A stretch of DNA of 64,000 nt from the NCBI GenBank assembly GCA_013399115.1, contig VXAA01002999.1, positions 914,718 through 978,717 on the forward strand, read 5' to 3'. Both the position numbers and the translations under genes were made by a program. The notes under the pieces were generated by a model. It had not been told where the DNA came from. It saw only the letters and a program-made list of their open reading frames with translations, and did not search any database. Position 1 is the first letter of the stretch, and the number at the start of each line of letters is the position of its first letter. The DNA is from Anseranas semipalmata. Lineage: Eukaryota > Chordata > Aves > Anseriformes > Anseranatidae. Positions 38,725 through 52,510 of the stretch are shown here, piece after piece.

Positions 38725-41272
38725 ATATATAGTTTAGTATTTCCAGAATGTAAATTGGTGTTGTTATTTTTAATATCATTAGTGTCATAATGTTAATTTT
38801 TTAGTGTGCACTTTCTGCCAAAAGAGGAAGTTCTAAAAGCCCCTCAATGAACACTGTATAAATTACTGTAAAACTGCGGAAAGATGGCTCCCTGTAATAA
38901 ATATTGTAATGCCTTTTAAAGAAGAAAACACATGGGAACACTTGCTGCAGACCAAACTACATGCTGAAAAGATTTGTTAGAATATTCTTCTGTTTCAGAG
39001 CTAAACTACCTCAGAGTTTTCCCTTAGATGATTCCTGTCTCCCCTCCCAATTTAAATTGCAAGAAGTTTAACATCATAATGATAAACAAGGTCACATGTT
39101 TTTCTTAGGGCTGAAAAATATATGTTTATCCTAAAAAAAAAAGTCTTCAGAATATGCTAGTAGTGGTATAAAGTGATGCATGCTGCAGTGTTTTATGAAG
39201 AAAATGACTGCCAATCTAATCAGATTAAGAATGCTTTTGCCATTGTTTGCACTGCTGTTAATTTAATAGCTAAAAAAAAAGTGTTTGAAAACCTGGTATT
39301 GAAAAAATACTATTATTTTGGTCTCACAGGTCCCCGTGGGCTTAATCTGGGCATTTTGATGACTAAAATGATACAAGGATTAAAAAAAAAAAGGGGGAAA
39401 AAGAGTGTGGGGCTCTTACAGAGCTGGAAGGTGGGCCTGTTTCTGTGTACTTGCTCCCATTTTGGATTTGACTCTGTGTCATGTTTCTTGAAATGCTGCT
39501 TTTAATATCTTTGTGTAATAGAATCTGGCTCAGCAGGAGAGAAATAGTTACCCTCTGTAATCACTGAAAGGTTTTACCCATTTTTAATCATTTTTATATT
39601 GCTCTTCTTCTGGTTTCTTACTAATCTCAAGTTTCTTATTACATATATTTCTGTGTCACTGCATCTTCATTCCAACATTCCAACATTACCAGTTATCAAG
39701 TGTTGAATAAAAATATGCAAAGACTTATCTTTTGGGCTGATTGTGAATGTACTTCTCAGGGCAGAATTTAAGCAGAGCTTACTAAGGTAGAACTTAATAA
39801 CGCCCTAAGCACTGCTAGAAATGGGGTGTAACTGCTTCATTTCTGGACACCACGAATGGGGGGCTCCTCCCATGCTGATTACCCAGAGTACTGGTGGTGT
39901 TCAGTCCTGCCGGGCAGTCTCTTCACGGTATCACTTGTAGCTGATTCCAGTACATGCCTCAGTCTGTCTCCTGTTTCTGTAGCTCCACTTGACTCTCCCA
40001 TGGTGCCTGTGCTTGTGGGTAGGGCATAAAACAATTTCTTCAAAACAGAAGTTTGTTCTGCAGTTTAAGCTACAAACAGTCCTCTGTTTTTCTCCGCTGC
40101 TGGTGATGCTGTTCGTCTGCACTTAGCAATGTTGAAGCTCTAGCATAGGCAGACAGCCATGTCCTCTGCTGTTTTAAGTACCATTCGTGAGAGTTTCTCT
40201 CAACACAACTAATTAAATAAGTGCTTATAATAAAAGCAGCAGTTAGTGGTCCACCGATTGTTGAATTTCCAGTGTTGCTAGCACTGGTGAAGGTGAACTG
40301 CTTTGGCAACAGTAGGAAATCCCAGTAGTGTTGCCAGAGATGCTTGGTGGTGATGATTAGAGATAATTCTACAGCTCAAGAATGAGTCCAGCGTTATTCT
40401 GAGTATAGTTGAGGGAGTCTCTTTCCATGCAGGACCAAGCCTGTAAGTGACAAAGACACTGCAATTAACTGCAGATAATTAGAACAACTTCACCTGGGGC
40501 TACATCTAAGCATATTGGTCGTACAATGTGAACAAGATTCTGTTACCCTTTTATTGATAAATAGTAGACTTCAGTTTCCATCACTATTTAATCTAATGCC
40601 TTTTCTCAGTACTAAACTCTATTAAAAAATATTTTCCACTTCCCAGATTATTATTTTCACTAGGAAGTATTCTATTTTGTGTGTCTCCAAAAGGTTGATT
40701 TCCAGTTTGTACATGGTTTAAAACACCTGGCTCAGTGGAAGAAAACTGTTTTTTAAACTGGCAAAAAATTGCTCTTCATGAAAGCACAGTTTCTCTAGAC
40801 TATGTTGAATTGTAGGTGTACGCTGTCTAAAATATGACTATGGTTATGACAAATACAGTGCATTGCTTTCCAGGAGACTCATGAACCTCTGGGTACAGCA
40901 AGTGGTAGTGTAGACAAGCTGTGTAGAGAAAGTGGGCAGAGCCCAGCAATGGGACCAGAAGTGGCTTGATGAATGGCCACAGGCAGCTTAGTCTTGTCTT
41001 CTGTGCCAGCCTTCTGTTCTAAAACAGAGGCAATAATTTCTAAGAGCCAGATCCAGGTCTTCACTGTAGGTCTGTGCAAGTGATTATGAAATTTCTATTA
41101 TGGAAGAAGTTCCTGAGGTGAACCTAGGGTTTGGCTTGTTAGATTAAAGGACAAGACCCTGCTGGTGATATTACTATTAGAAGCCTGGGAGTAAATTTGA
41201 GGAGGAAAAGCTTGTTTGGGGGTGAGATACTGTTTTAATTCATTATTATTTTTTCAACCTTTATTTTCTTAG

Positions 41273-41491
41273 GATTATCAGGGGATTTCTTGCGTTCTGG
41301 ACGGTACTCTGCTCACACCATCAATGGTGCCTGGTCACCGTGGTCTCCATGGTCTCAGTGCAGTCGTGACTGCAGTAGAGGTATACGGAGTCGCAAACGG
41401 GTCTGCAGCAATCCTGAGCCCAAGTACGGGGGTCTTCCTTGCCTTGGTCCATCTCTAGAGTACCAGGAATGCAACATTTTGCCTTGTCCAG
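41273..41491 (+). CDS. SEMA5A: SEMA5A exon: thrombospondin type-1 repeat 5
   Basis: The exon is 219 bp (73 codons), phase 1 at both ends, with acceptor ttattttcttag and donor gtaaga. It encodes a linker (GLSGDFLRSGRYSAHTING) and a complete TSR. Tryptophans sit at residues 21, 24 and 27 (WSPWSPW, the WxxW pattern that is C-mannosylated in this family). Six cysteines sit at 30, 34, 45, 57, 67 and 72, the normal three-disulfide set, with the arginine layer IRSRKRV between. The cysteine pair is CSRDCSRG. It has Asp where the O-fucosylation consensus CxxS/TCxxG needs Ser or Thr, so this repeat should not be O-fucosylated (inference). Because the length is a multiple of three and phases are symmetric, skipping would keep the frame. 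Confidence 0.97.
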
Positions 41492-41589
41492 GTAAGAGTC
41501 AAGTGAAACAAGAGAAGTATTTGAAAATAATATAACTCATCTTCACATCATGGTTTTGTTTGTTTGTTTGTTTTATGTGGTTGTATTGG

Positions 41590-41622
<33 letters not shown>

Positions 41623-42707
41623 AAAGTAAATTACAGCTCAAATAATTGATTTACCAGCTGCTTTCATTTCCAAGGTAACAAATTAGCTCAGTCCAGTTGA
41701 GCTTGCCAAAAGTCTACACAGAAATTTCAATGATTATATTCTATTGTAAGATGCATATTCACCGTAACTGCCTATAGCAGTGAAACCCATTGTATTTTAT
41801 GTTGTAGAAATATCTTTAGGTAAGGTGAGTACTCATCTCAGACATGAATGATTAAAGGGTAAGTACCACATGGAAATACCTTTTTGTGTTACCTTTTCAA
41901 GAAATCGTGTTTCTTGGCCTCTAGCAAGAGAGATTTTCCTAAGTTTGCTCAGTAGTGTGTTCATACCCAGCAGAATCCTGACAGCCAGTTACATTGAAGT
42001 AGATCTGAGTAAGATTCCCAAGTGATATCAATCAGTTTATCATCAACAATATTATCAGCTATATCATCTTTCACTTTTGAGTAAAAATACAGTTTTAATA
42101 AATAAGCTTATAAGAGAAAAAATACATTATGAGAAAACTGGCCTAGTCTTTATTTAAACTAAAAATATCATTTTCATTACAATGGTTGCTAGAATTAAAT
42201 CTGCTAGCTTTTGAGTGTAGAGCTTCTAGCAAATAAGGTTCAGGATTGATCACTAAAATTGATGGTATCTCAAGCAGACCTTAGATTATTCTTGGAATCT
42301 TGAGCTTCTCCTTCATCGGCAGTCATTTTATGATTCTATAAAAAGCATTGCAAGTAGAATATACCTTTTCAAGAAACTACTCTGGGTTATAAATCATTTT
42401 TGTATCTTAGAGATTTAGGAAGAAAAAAACATCTTGGTTCTAGTCACCTCTCACCCTTCATAAAGCAGACATCCAAATTCAATGGCTTTTGAGCTTTGCA
42501 GAAGGCTCTGTGGAAGAAGAAAGGGGAAGAATGTAGTTGAGAACAGATGAAGAAAAGAAAGTGCAATTGGAATAGGAGGAAAGAATTCAAGGTACATTAA
42601 GTCATAAAAAGCAGTAGAGAGGAAGAAGGATAATAATGGAGAGTCTCAGTTCTTTCCAGTATTAATAAGCAAATTTAGAAATAAGCTTTTCTACATCTTT
42701 AATTATG

Positions 42708-42737
42708 TATATAATTATAATATATTATAATTATATA
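42708..42737. repeat. Perfect 30-bp AT palindrome with flanking direct repeats
   Basis: The 30 bases TATATAATTATAATA followed by its exact reverse complement form a perfect inverted repeat with no spacer. The 12-mer TAATTATGTATA lies on either side, at 42700-42711 and 42739-42750. It could extrude as a cruciform. Confidence 0.9.
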
Positions 42738-45700
42738 TTAATTATGTATACCCGTGCTGCATATTTTATTATTGAGGACTTGGAGCTTTTGACATTTGAG
42801 TGTGGACCTGAAGGGTTGCTATAATAATATAAAAAAAAACACATACATACAAACATACATATGTGTGTAAAGTTAAAACTGTGTTCTGTAAATCACACAT
42901 GATTTTTTTTTAGTATGAGCATTTTGTCCAATCTCATAATTGCAGTGCATTCCCTATGCCTTGTGAGACTTCAGACAACCACTGTCCATTCTCTGCATCA
43001 GAAACTAAGCAGTAGATCTGTCCAGAAGACAGGGTTTCCCTTTCAGGAGGATGTAGTTTCTTGAAAAACATATTTCCTTCTTGAATTAAACCTAAATAAT
43101 GTGCTCTGGGAAATATTCCACAAACCTGCAACTCTGTGACTATTCTGGCTGCTCAGTGGCCGTGAACTTCTATGCATTTTTATGCCTAAAGGCTCCAGCA
43201 GCATTGCTTGGCAGCTCTAGGTCAGGGGCAGCCTCCAGCTCTCCTGCTGGTGGGGCAGATCCAGAGGGGATTTCTGTTGCAGATCCATGCTTCATTCTGG
43301 GCAAAAGCCCACCGAAGCCAGCAAAGTTCTGAAGGAGGCACATGGGCACAACAAGCTAGCACTTTCTGGTGAAATTACCTTGCAGCATCCAAGGAGGAGG
43401 AAAGTAGCTTTCACTGTTCAGTTAGTAGCTTCTCTTTCTGTCAGTGTAAGCATCTGAGGAGATCAAATAGAGAGATTATTTGCTTCTTTCTGAGCTTAGA
43501 GGCTTGATCAGTAAAAGGTGGCTATGTCTTCTACACCAAGCAAGTGAAAGGGAAGGAGCAAAGAACCAACAGTTGGCAGAGAATTGCAAATTTGTGGCTC
43601 AAATCTTCTGCACGTTTGCACAGCCCTGGTGCATGCTCTAATTCATCAGTTGCCAAAGTGTGATCATAATGTCTTGCTTTTCCTGAATGATAAAATCATT
43701 AATTCCTCTGTTTCATGTGGCTGCACTGTTCATCCATGAAAAGTTTTGAAGGCTGGCAGCAATGTGTTAGGTCAAAAATTAGGGAGACCGTTGTACTAAC
43801 ATGTGCAAGCCTCCTAGAGATGCATTCACTAGGTGCAGAAAGCTAGAACGTAGCACCTCCTCATCATGGGACACTGCCTTCAGCTTCCTTTGAAGCAGGT
43901 GAGTGGTGAGTTAATAACTAACAGGTCAGCTCACAAGTGTTAAGATTTCTAATTGTATTACCATACTGTAGTAACTGAAGTACGTCTGTTACAGGAACTC
44001 AGATTATCTATAAAATAGGGACAGGTTTGTTGGTTGCCACTTGCTGTTGATTCTTTAATCAAATGCTGTGTTGAATTTTTTTTTCCAAAGTTAAAATAAG
44101 TTAAAGGTTTTCAGAAGTGGTATTTTTACTTAGCTCTGCAACTAGCACAGTTACATTTTTTTGAAGACAATTGTTCCAACCAGTAGAACACATAGTTATG
44201 GAGACAGTTTGATGTAGAAGCCCACATAGTTTATGAGTGAGCCAATAGCCAGAGCTAAAATACATGAAGCTGTGAGGTAGCACTTGAAATTGTGCTCTAT
44301 ATAGAAATGATTTCCTCTTCTGCTTCTCTGATTTTGAAAATATTTTTAAAGACCTGCTGGTAAAAAGTGTGGTGGGCCTTTCTGAAGCAAGAAGGGGTAT
44401 CCTAATGTATTTAGTATCTTTCTTCAGAGAAGAGTTTCATTTTTCTTTTTAGTGCAAAATAAATTTGAATAAAGATGTGCAGCTTGAATGAAGTATTTAG
44501 ATGTATGATAGCTTGCAAGGAATCACAAAGATCCTCAGCTACAGAACTACTGCTTGCCTAAGTCAGATCTCAGGCAAATCTGAAGGGAAAACATTGTAAA
44601 TGGTAGTTTTTGAAGACATGAGAGAGTAAAAAAGGACTGCAGAATAAGGCTTATTCATAACTTAGACCTGATTATAAAGTTGTAGAAAGGGATTTTTTTA
44701 TTTTTATTGGAGAAGCATGCTGATGAAAATTAATTCTGTCCATCTTCAATGAAAGTCACAGAAAGTAAAATTAGTGGGTAAACATGAACATCTGTTAGGT
44801 TGACATGCACAAGACCTCAACAAGAAAGTGAAGGCATAAACAATACATGGATGAAGAGCCTTTGGTCCAGGCCTATGCATACAAACTTGGCAGACCCCAT
44901 AGCAGGGGCACAGAGGAGAGCAGACAGCAAAAGAAACTATGGTTGGATCAGTTTTCAACCTTCTCATTAACCATTGCGCTAGGCGATTAGTTTTATTTCC
45001 TGGGTGCTTGTATTCAGGACAGGTATATATTGTCATTCTTACCCAAGCTATCTAAGTCAGTTTCTAAAATGTCCCTTTTAGGCTTTGATCATTACAGTCC
45101 TCTCAGGTGTTTATGAGAAAGGTTGGTGTAGGTGCAGATCTCATCATGGTATTACTTCCTCATTTATAGTAGGCTATAGACAGAAATGCAGGGACTGAGC
45201 AGGAATAGATATGTCACGCCCTTCTTGCCACTGTGGGCACAGAGGAAAAAAACAGGGACTCTGCAAGGTTCATTCTTGCCTGTGTAAGTAAACAGAGGTG
45301 CAGACAGAAAGGAAAAGGAATGTGAGGGAATTTCGTTCTGACCCCGACACTAAAGTACTGGCCGTAGTACTAGAAATAAAAATGCAACAAAGAAGAATTT
45401 GATGCTTTTTAAGATCCACCTGTGCTCCCTCGGGGTAAGGGCTGCTTCACATGTTCCCTGCTGGCACAGATCTATTTACTTATAGTCCAGTCATTAACCT
45501 TACAGAAATATTCAGGTTAGTAGGAAGGAGCAAGATGGAAGCTGTAAAGAAGCATTCCTGTTAATTCTGGCTCAGGTTCTGCTTTGGTGCCTATTTTGCT
45601 TACTGCAGACAGGATCAAACCCTTACTATGTAAACTGGTGAGAAAGATAAGTGATGGAGAAAAATACTGAACAATGCTTAAGTCCTGCTGAAAGTCAATA

Positions 45701-48685
45701 GGACTTTATTCATCTAAATCATTTAAATTGGGTGCAGTGTTATCCTGGAAGATACTAAGTGCTGTGAAGGACTGACACAATGAAAAAGCCCATGGAGCAA
45801 TCACCAAGTGTAAAATGCTCTCTTGTCTCATTAAGTGTCTTGCAGCATAATTTTAAATATATATATTAATAGCCAATAATGTATTATTAAACGTACTGCA
45901 GGATCCCATAACTTTAAGAAAAAATACTGAAGCCAACTTGAACCTGCCTTCAGCAGCTACTGCTAAATCATTCTTGAGGGGAGAGAGAAACTACTACAAA
46001 GTTTTTCCCACAGCTTGTAGCAAAGTAAATAGTCTGCTGAAGTGTGGATTGATAGGAGTTACTGAGCAGATTAATTTTCATTCATAGTACTCAAAGGCTG
46101 AATAGATAATAGCAAATTGAACAGTGCCAGAAATTTACTGGAAATTAATTTTACCCAGGCCCAGGAATATGATTTGTCTACATTGTACAAGTTTTAGAAT
46201 GATCCCTCATACAATTTTGGCTTCAACTAAGTAGCATTCTCTCAAATAATCTGCAGAAATAATCTGGGAGTTAGTGTAAGGTAAGACCTATTCACACTAT
46301 TCAATTTCCATTCAGCCAAACTATTTTGAGAGGCAGGAGAATTTGCACTGCAACAATTTTGTCTTGTTGTCATGCATGAATAAATTATGTTCCTTCCCTG
46401 TGTCTCATCTCCTTTTTTACGGCTCAGAGATTTGGTGAACAGAGTTGAGCTGGCAAGCACTGAACAATCTCAACAACTATAGAAAGAATCTGTGAATACA
46501 TTTCTGTTTTCTTTCAGTTACTAATATGTGGTCAATATAAAAAGAAAGGAAACTATAATGAGCCATATCAAGATTTCTTTGTTCTTGGGGGATTGTGAGA
46601 TATTTACATCATGAAGAGAAATAGATGATGAAGAAAAACATTGTTTGAATGGTAAATTCTGCAGATTTACAAAAATTACAGGAATTTACTAACTAAAATA
46701 CATGTTTACCTGGAAATAATAATAACCAAACGTAAGGAATTCTGTCCTAGCTCACAACATTACACATCTCTCCAGTTATTACTGTAGGAAAAGGTGTGTT
46801 TTTTTTTTTTCATTTTTGTTTCACTTTGTTTCTTGTTGCCTTCTTTTATTCTTTTGCGCATAGAGACACTTCACCAAAGTGCCTTTAATTAAGAGTTTAA
46901 AGCTTAGCTACATGAATGCCATTTTAGCTTGTTGAGGGAGTTTCTATTCCCTCCTTTACTCAGAGCATACTGGTGGATCAGAGGAAATGGACAGTTGCTG
47001 TCTGTGATTTGAAATTCTGATACTTCATGCCAATATTTTGAGATTTCACCGGTTTCATTTTTTTATTATAATAGTTCTAGTTTGCTTTAGTGATAATGTT
47101 TTCATTGAGAAGAACTGAATAAATTAACTGCAGGCATTCATATATCAGTAAATATGCTAATAACGATAGTTTCAGAAATACAAAACTCCCTGAAATACCA
47201 TTTCTGATATTTATGCATCTCCTAAAGCCAATTACTGCTTGCTGCTTTTTTCTTCATTATTGCTTTTATTATTTTTTCTCCCCCCCTTTTTTTTTTTTTA
47301 ACTTGCAGTCATACTTGGCCGTGAGGAAACATGAGTCTATTTAAAGAAATGAACAAAATTATCCTGCAGTAGCTTCCTAAATCAGGGGAGAAAGAATACT
47401 CCAGTGGCAAGAAAGCTTGTCTCTGTGGCCGCTTAAGCCCATCTCTCCATAGACTTTGATCTCTCTAGGCTTCTTCTGTTGCCAGTGAAGAGAGAGCTGA
47501 ACTGCCTTTTGGAAGCAACTATTGCTCTTCTAACTTAAGGGTCTCAGCTACAGACTTAAACCTGGTTTGATCCTTAGGTTTTGTTGTTGTGCTTTCCCTA
47601 GAAGCATTAGTTTGCCTTCTGTGTTTCTGCACTGCACTAAATTGACTGTTTCATCTGGCACTGTTTTTATGAATAAAAGGTACCTGTAGCATCACAGAAA
47701 CAAGACTTTGCCTTTTCGAACTTTGTTGTAAAAATTTCTCTTTCCCATAGTAAAACATACGCCATAGGACTAGGAAGAAGCATTAGACTGAGTGATGTGG
47801 AATGGGATGATCCCTGTGTGCCTGGATGGGAGCAGTACACTCTTAAGTCTGTAAACTGCACAAGAACCAGTGCCCCCAGATTTAACTTTTACTCAGCTAC
47901 TGCGAAACACAGCACCTGTATGTATTTCAGTGGATGGAAGAAACTAGTATTCTTTCATGCATATAGAAAAGATTGACCTTTCCCAGCATTATTTATTCTC
48001 TCTTGCTACACTTTCAAAAAGATGAACATGAAAAGCTAAAAAACTAATAAATAAATAAAATAAATAAAGAATAATTTTTTTTTTGATATTTAAATTTGAA
48101 ATGAGACCAGACAGTATATGAACGAGCCTGCAATCCTATCTGTGCTGTCATGAAAGCAGGTGAGGCCAGTGTGTCTGCCCACGTTTCCTTCCTCTTTCTT
48201 ATAAAACCCAAGTGCATAGCAGGATATCCAGTTTACTAGTCTCTTGGAAATTCTCCAGCAGTGTGGATTTTTTATCATGTCCCCAGGAGATCATGTTTCT
48301 GTACACTGTTTCTCCCTAGAACTTCCTCTTCCCCATGACTTTTTTTTCATGATAGTGAAGAAATATGTATTAACCATGACACAGTCCGTAGGTAAAAATT
48401 TTTTTGCTTACTATAAAGGAAAAAGCACTGTTTGAGAGCACCCTGCTAACTGAAGAGGTCTTCTTCCAAAAGGGACCAACCTTAGTGATTGTCAGGAAAT
48501 GTAAAGACTGTTTGTATCTTTCATTGTGGAACTGCTTTAACTACTTTCTTTTGTCCAACAGCTCTACAAACTGTTATGTAAAGAAACTGTAGTGACTGGA
48601 ACTTTCTTTGCAGCTGTGTATTTTTCCTCCTGTAAGAAGCAGAAATAACATTAAGGGATCCATGACAAAAGGAAAAAAAAATAAT

Positions 48686-48700
48686 CACACACACACACAC
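48686..48700. repeat. Short CA repeat
   Basis: About seven uninterrupted CA units. Confidence 0.85.
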
Positions 48701-51700
48701 AAAAACAGATGGTTCTGTGTTGCCAAGCAACTTTAAAGAAAGATGAAAGAAACCACAGAGCTCTATTTAGGTCTTGTAAAAACTGAAGCACTAAATACCC
48801 ACTCCTTTGATCTTATTTAACCATGATGATGCTTTATCATCCTCTGTTGCTGAGAAGGAAAAGTTCTGGGGACAGACAAAAGAAGTAGTTATGATAGTCC
48901 TTGAAAGGCCTTGAAATTTAGGATGGCAGACTGTCAGTAAAGAGTTGCTAAGAAAAGTAGTTATAATTGCACCATCCAGCTCAACCACGATCGAGTTTAA
49001 TATTCTGTATTATATTATGTCTGTCTTTTCGTATCTCCCCCAGACCCACTTCTTCCTTTCCATCCGAAGGCTTATGGTATAGCCATGACCACCATAGCTG
49101 TGGAGCACAGTGATGTTCCTGGATATCACATCGGTCTCTTTGTTATTGGTCACCCATGGATAGACAGCAGATAGCAGTTTCAAATGCATGCACATTTGTA
49201 ATTTTCACTCTTGTCCATTGCAAAATAGGTAGAAAGTGTTGGGGATCACTGTCTCCATTGCACTGAATAAGACACAGGGAATGCTTGCAGACAATTTATC
49301 TTCTGTCTATGCAATCTTGGGCTGTCATTCAATTTTGTAAAGGTCTATGTACTGCAGCGGGAATCCATCTGATTATTCATTTGAGCTAGTAGAGGATCAT
49401 TTTAAATTTAAAAAAAAATAGAAAGAAAGAAAAAGAATATCTGGAAAGGTAAAGGCTTGATATCTCATGAAATGAATAGCTGGGTAACAGCTTCTGCTTT
49501 TATTTGATATCATTTAAAAGAAAATGAGAGCAAGTTCTGAATAAAAGATATCATGTCTTTCCTTGAAATTGTTATAAAATTGCATAGTATATTTCACCAG
49601 CACTGAAGATAAATAACCAGTGGCTTTGTTAGATATGAGCTTGCATAATACTACATTAACAGAGTTATCTCAGGCAAAAGACATATTTGTTTTCCAGTGG
49701 CTATATAAATGAGAGAACAAGTCAGACACTCTAGCGAGATGCAGTATTTATTTATGCTAGGTGGTGTAAAACTCTCTCATACATCTGTATAGCTGGATGA
49801 TTTGGCTGATAAATATATCCTGGAAAAAAAAAAAATGTAGCAGCCATTGAATTCCTTAACAATCTAAATAATTTATTTAAAATGGCATACTCTGAATATA
49901 GCACCAGATTCCCCAAATCTTGTCTGTCCAATCAGGCTGTTCGGAGTCTAGATACATTACTTGCAAAAGTTTTCACAACTGTTCTTAGCAAGGAAGTGCC
50001 AACTCTCTGCTTTCTTGATTGATAGGATAATATTATAAAAATACAGAGAATAAAATGATATATATTCAACAACTCTGCTTACAGGATTATTTAACTAACA
50101 GCCTTAGGTATGCACTATTGAATTACCTGTTTGGTTAGCACATGAGAACCTGAGGGTATTCTGTATCTGAAATTACTTTCATAAATGCACAAACCAGTTT
50201 AAATATCAAAATAATCACATTCTACTAGCTCATTTTCTCACTGTTGCAGCATTTGCGTGGAAATCATTCTACTTCACTCACAGGGTGCACTTGCGATATG
50301 CAGTGCTACCAAAACAAAATGACAAAATGAGGCTTTTTTTAATGTTTTACAATGTCTCCAGATATTGACTACACATATCACGGATATTTTATAAGACTAC
50401 ACAGATATTTACATTTCAGGTTTTTTTTGTTTGTTTGTTTGTTTTTGATTTGGAACCTCTTTTTCATTTGTAAGAGATAATTATGAAATAGCTTTTCAAT
50501 AAACCAGTGGAAATGGTTTTACTCCTCGAAAGGCTGTTTGATTAATTGAATAGAAAGGATCAAAATGAGTCATTGTGAAATGCTGTATGAATGTTTTGGA
50601 GACTTCACTGACAATCTTCCAGTGAAACATAAAGTCAGGTCTTACAAGGAATGTCTCAAATGGGTGCACTGCAAAAATTTGTACAGAAAATGTGTACTTA
50701 CTTCACATTTTTAAAAGTAGTAAATAATAAATTTCTCTCTTGTGTGGTAAAATGCCCACTGCTGCTCTGGGTGATGGTGATGGGAGTTAAAATAGAGAAA
50801 TGCTATGCTCAGTTCAGGACCCTGTAGTACTTTACTGGTAAATTGCCATTATTATACACAGGGTCTCTTCTATTAGTGTTAGTTAAATTACACACACTGT
50901 ATTTCTTTCAATCAGATGCAGACATGGCAAATCACTTCGTTAAGTGATAAGAAGGCGAGTGACACTTGCCTTATTATTTCAAGCACTTCAAATAGAGATA
51001 TCAAAATAATTTTTTTTTTTGTAGGATATGAATATTTTGAAAGTTTATTTTTCTTTTTCTTTTTTTGCAAAAATTGAAAGACAAATGACGAAAATACTGA
51101 GATTATTTGCAGAGGGAGTGCTGTTCCAGGGAAGAGTATGTCTGCCTTTGTCATGTGGCTACCTTTGGCAAATGGGCTGCAATATGGCCAGAACTGTCAG
51201 AAATACATCCTAGAGCAGTAGCTTTAAGAGGCTGCGAAGGACCCAGTTCTGTGCAGGCAATCAGGCGAACTTTCATTAAAAGCCTGTCCAGTGGCCACAT
51301 GTTGAAAGCCATCTGAGAAATGGGGCTCCTGGGAAATCCAGCTTGCATTTCAGAGGAATTTTGTGAAAACTCAGCCCATAAATGGACAAGAGTTTGACTT
51401 AACCATGTCAGTAAATACTGATGGATTTTATTTTTTTTTTAATTTTTTCAACACCTTGTGTTTGAAACTCAAAGTGACAACTCCTTTTTAACATTCTTCT
51501 GTTGTGTTTTGGAACTACTGGCATCATTCTGCTACCGGCATCTATGCTAGGGCTGTGGAAAGACTGTAGCGTTATACTGGCCCATCAAACCCCACAACTG
51601 TGTTGGATCCACTGAAATGGACTGTACAGCTAAAGCAGTCCCACCTGGGTTATGAAACAAACCTCGATTCTGCAGCCTGTCTTTTAAAATTTTGGGGCTG

Positions 51701-52081
51701 AGTTTTATTTTGAGATTGAAAATTTGCTTTGGGCTTAAAACGCTTCTGCTAAACAAGCTTTGGTATTTTATTTCCTCACAAATAAGAAAAGAAAAGAAAA
51801 ATAATAGTTTTACCTTAAATCTATTATGCTACCCTCTGAAGGTGTATTATGTGAGTAAGTAACATTGTTAGACTTCCCAGTATACCAATGGCTTTTTAAA
51901 GATGTGAATTTAGTCATTTTGTGGTGCGATGCAATTCATTGGCTTAAGTTCAGTGGGAACTAAAAATGTCCAGTAATTTCAGTGGGCTATGAATTAAATC
52001 CACAAAATATGAGAAAGACAAGCTAGATTATGTCATGCCACACATTAACTTGGAACAATATGATATTTTGTGTCTTTTCAG

Positions 52082-52252
52082 TGGATGGAGGCTGGTCTTG
52101 TTGGTCGTCTTGGTCAAAGTGCTCGGCAACTTGTGGAGGAGGGCATTACATGAGAACCCGCTCCTGCACAAATCCAGCGCCAGCATATGGAGGAGATATC
52201 TGCCTTGGACTGCACACTGAAGAAGCCCTCTGCAACACACAGCAGTGTCCAG
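52082..52252 (+). CDS. SEMA5A: SEMA5A exon: thrombospondin type-1 repeat 6
   Basis: The exon is 171 bp (57 codons), phase 1/1, with acceptor tgtcttttcag and donor gtacag, a less consensual donor than its neighbours. It encodes one canonical TSR. Tryptophans are at residues 5, 8 and 11, and the motif CSATCGGG is at 14-21. That motif meets the known O-fucose consensus CxxS/TCxxG at Thr17. The arginine layer YMRTRSC and the PAYGGDICLG turn follow. There are seven cysteines (7, 14, 18, 29, 41, 51, 56): the standard six plus an extra Cys7 inside the tryptophan ladder (WSCW), which is also present in the human protein as I recall it. Readthrough into the intron would add about 15 residues before a stop. 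Confidence 0.97.
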
Positions 52253-52393
52253 GTACAGCAAATCAGCCCTTACAGCTTTGTTCTTTGTGTTCCACAGAGT
52301 AAGGCATTTACAGTTGGGCAACATAATGCTCCTTGATCTATTATTTAGGAGCAAATCATTTCTCTCCTTTATTAAGTGCGCAATCAGCTCTTA

Positions 52394-52510
52394 CATAGAA
52401 TCACAGAATATCCCGAGTTGGAAGGGACCCATAAGGATCATCGAGTCCAACTCCTGGCACTGCACAGGTCTACCCAAAATTTTAGACCATGTGACTAAGT
52501 GCATGCTACC
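52394..52510 (-). mobile_element. CR1-type 3' tail, antisense
   Basis: The sequence tagaatcacagaatatcccg, then agttggaagggacccataag and gatcatcgagtccaactcct, is a common avian CR1 subfamily tail in reverse complement. It is 5'-truncated at about 115 bp. It lies only about 140 bp downstream of the TSR6 donor. Confidence 0.9.

Larger units (their letters stand above)
33391..41272 (+). other. SEMA5A: SEMA5A intron between the TSR4 and TSR5 exons
   Basis: This is a 7.9-kb GT-AG intron (gtaagc to ttcttag). It contains the candidate cassette exon at 34914-34973, an antisense CR1 body at 38037-38724 and a TTTTG-type repeat near 36985-37040. The rest is AT-rich sequence in which I recognise no gene. 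Confidence 0.93.
41492..52081 (+). other. SEMA5A: SEMA5A intron between the TSR5 and TSR6 exons
   Basis: This is a 10.6-kb GT-AG intron (gtaaga to cttttcag). It contains GTTT and poly-T tracts just after the donor (41555-41626), a perfect AT palindrome at 42708-42737, a small GC-richer patch at about 43180-43340, and short TAAA and CA repeats. No coding feature is supported. Confidence 0.93.

Noticed and set aside
43180..43340. GC-richer patch considered as an exon
   Set aside because: No matching phase-1 acceptor and donor pair around a clean frame, and no TSR residues.
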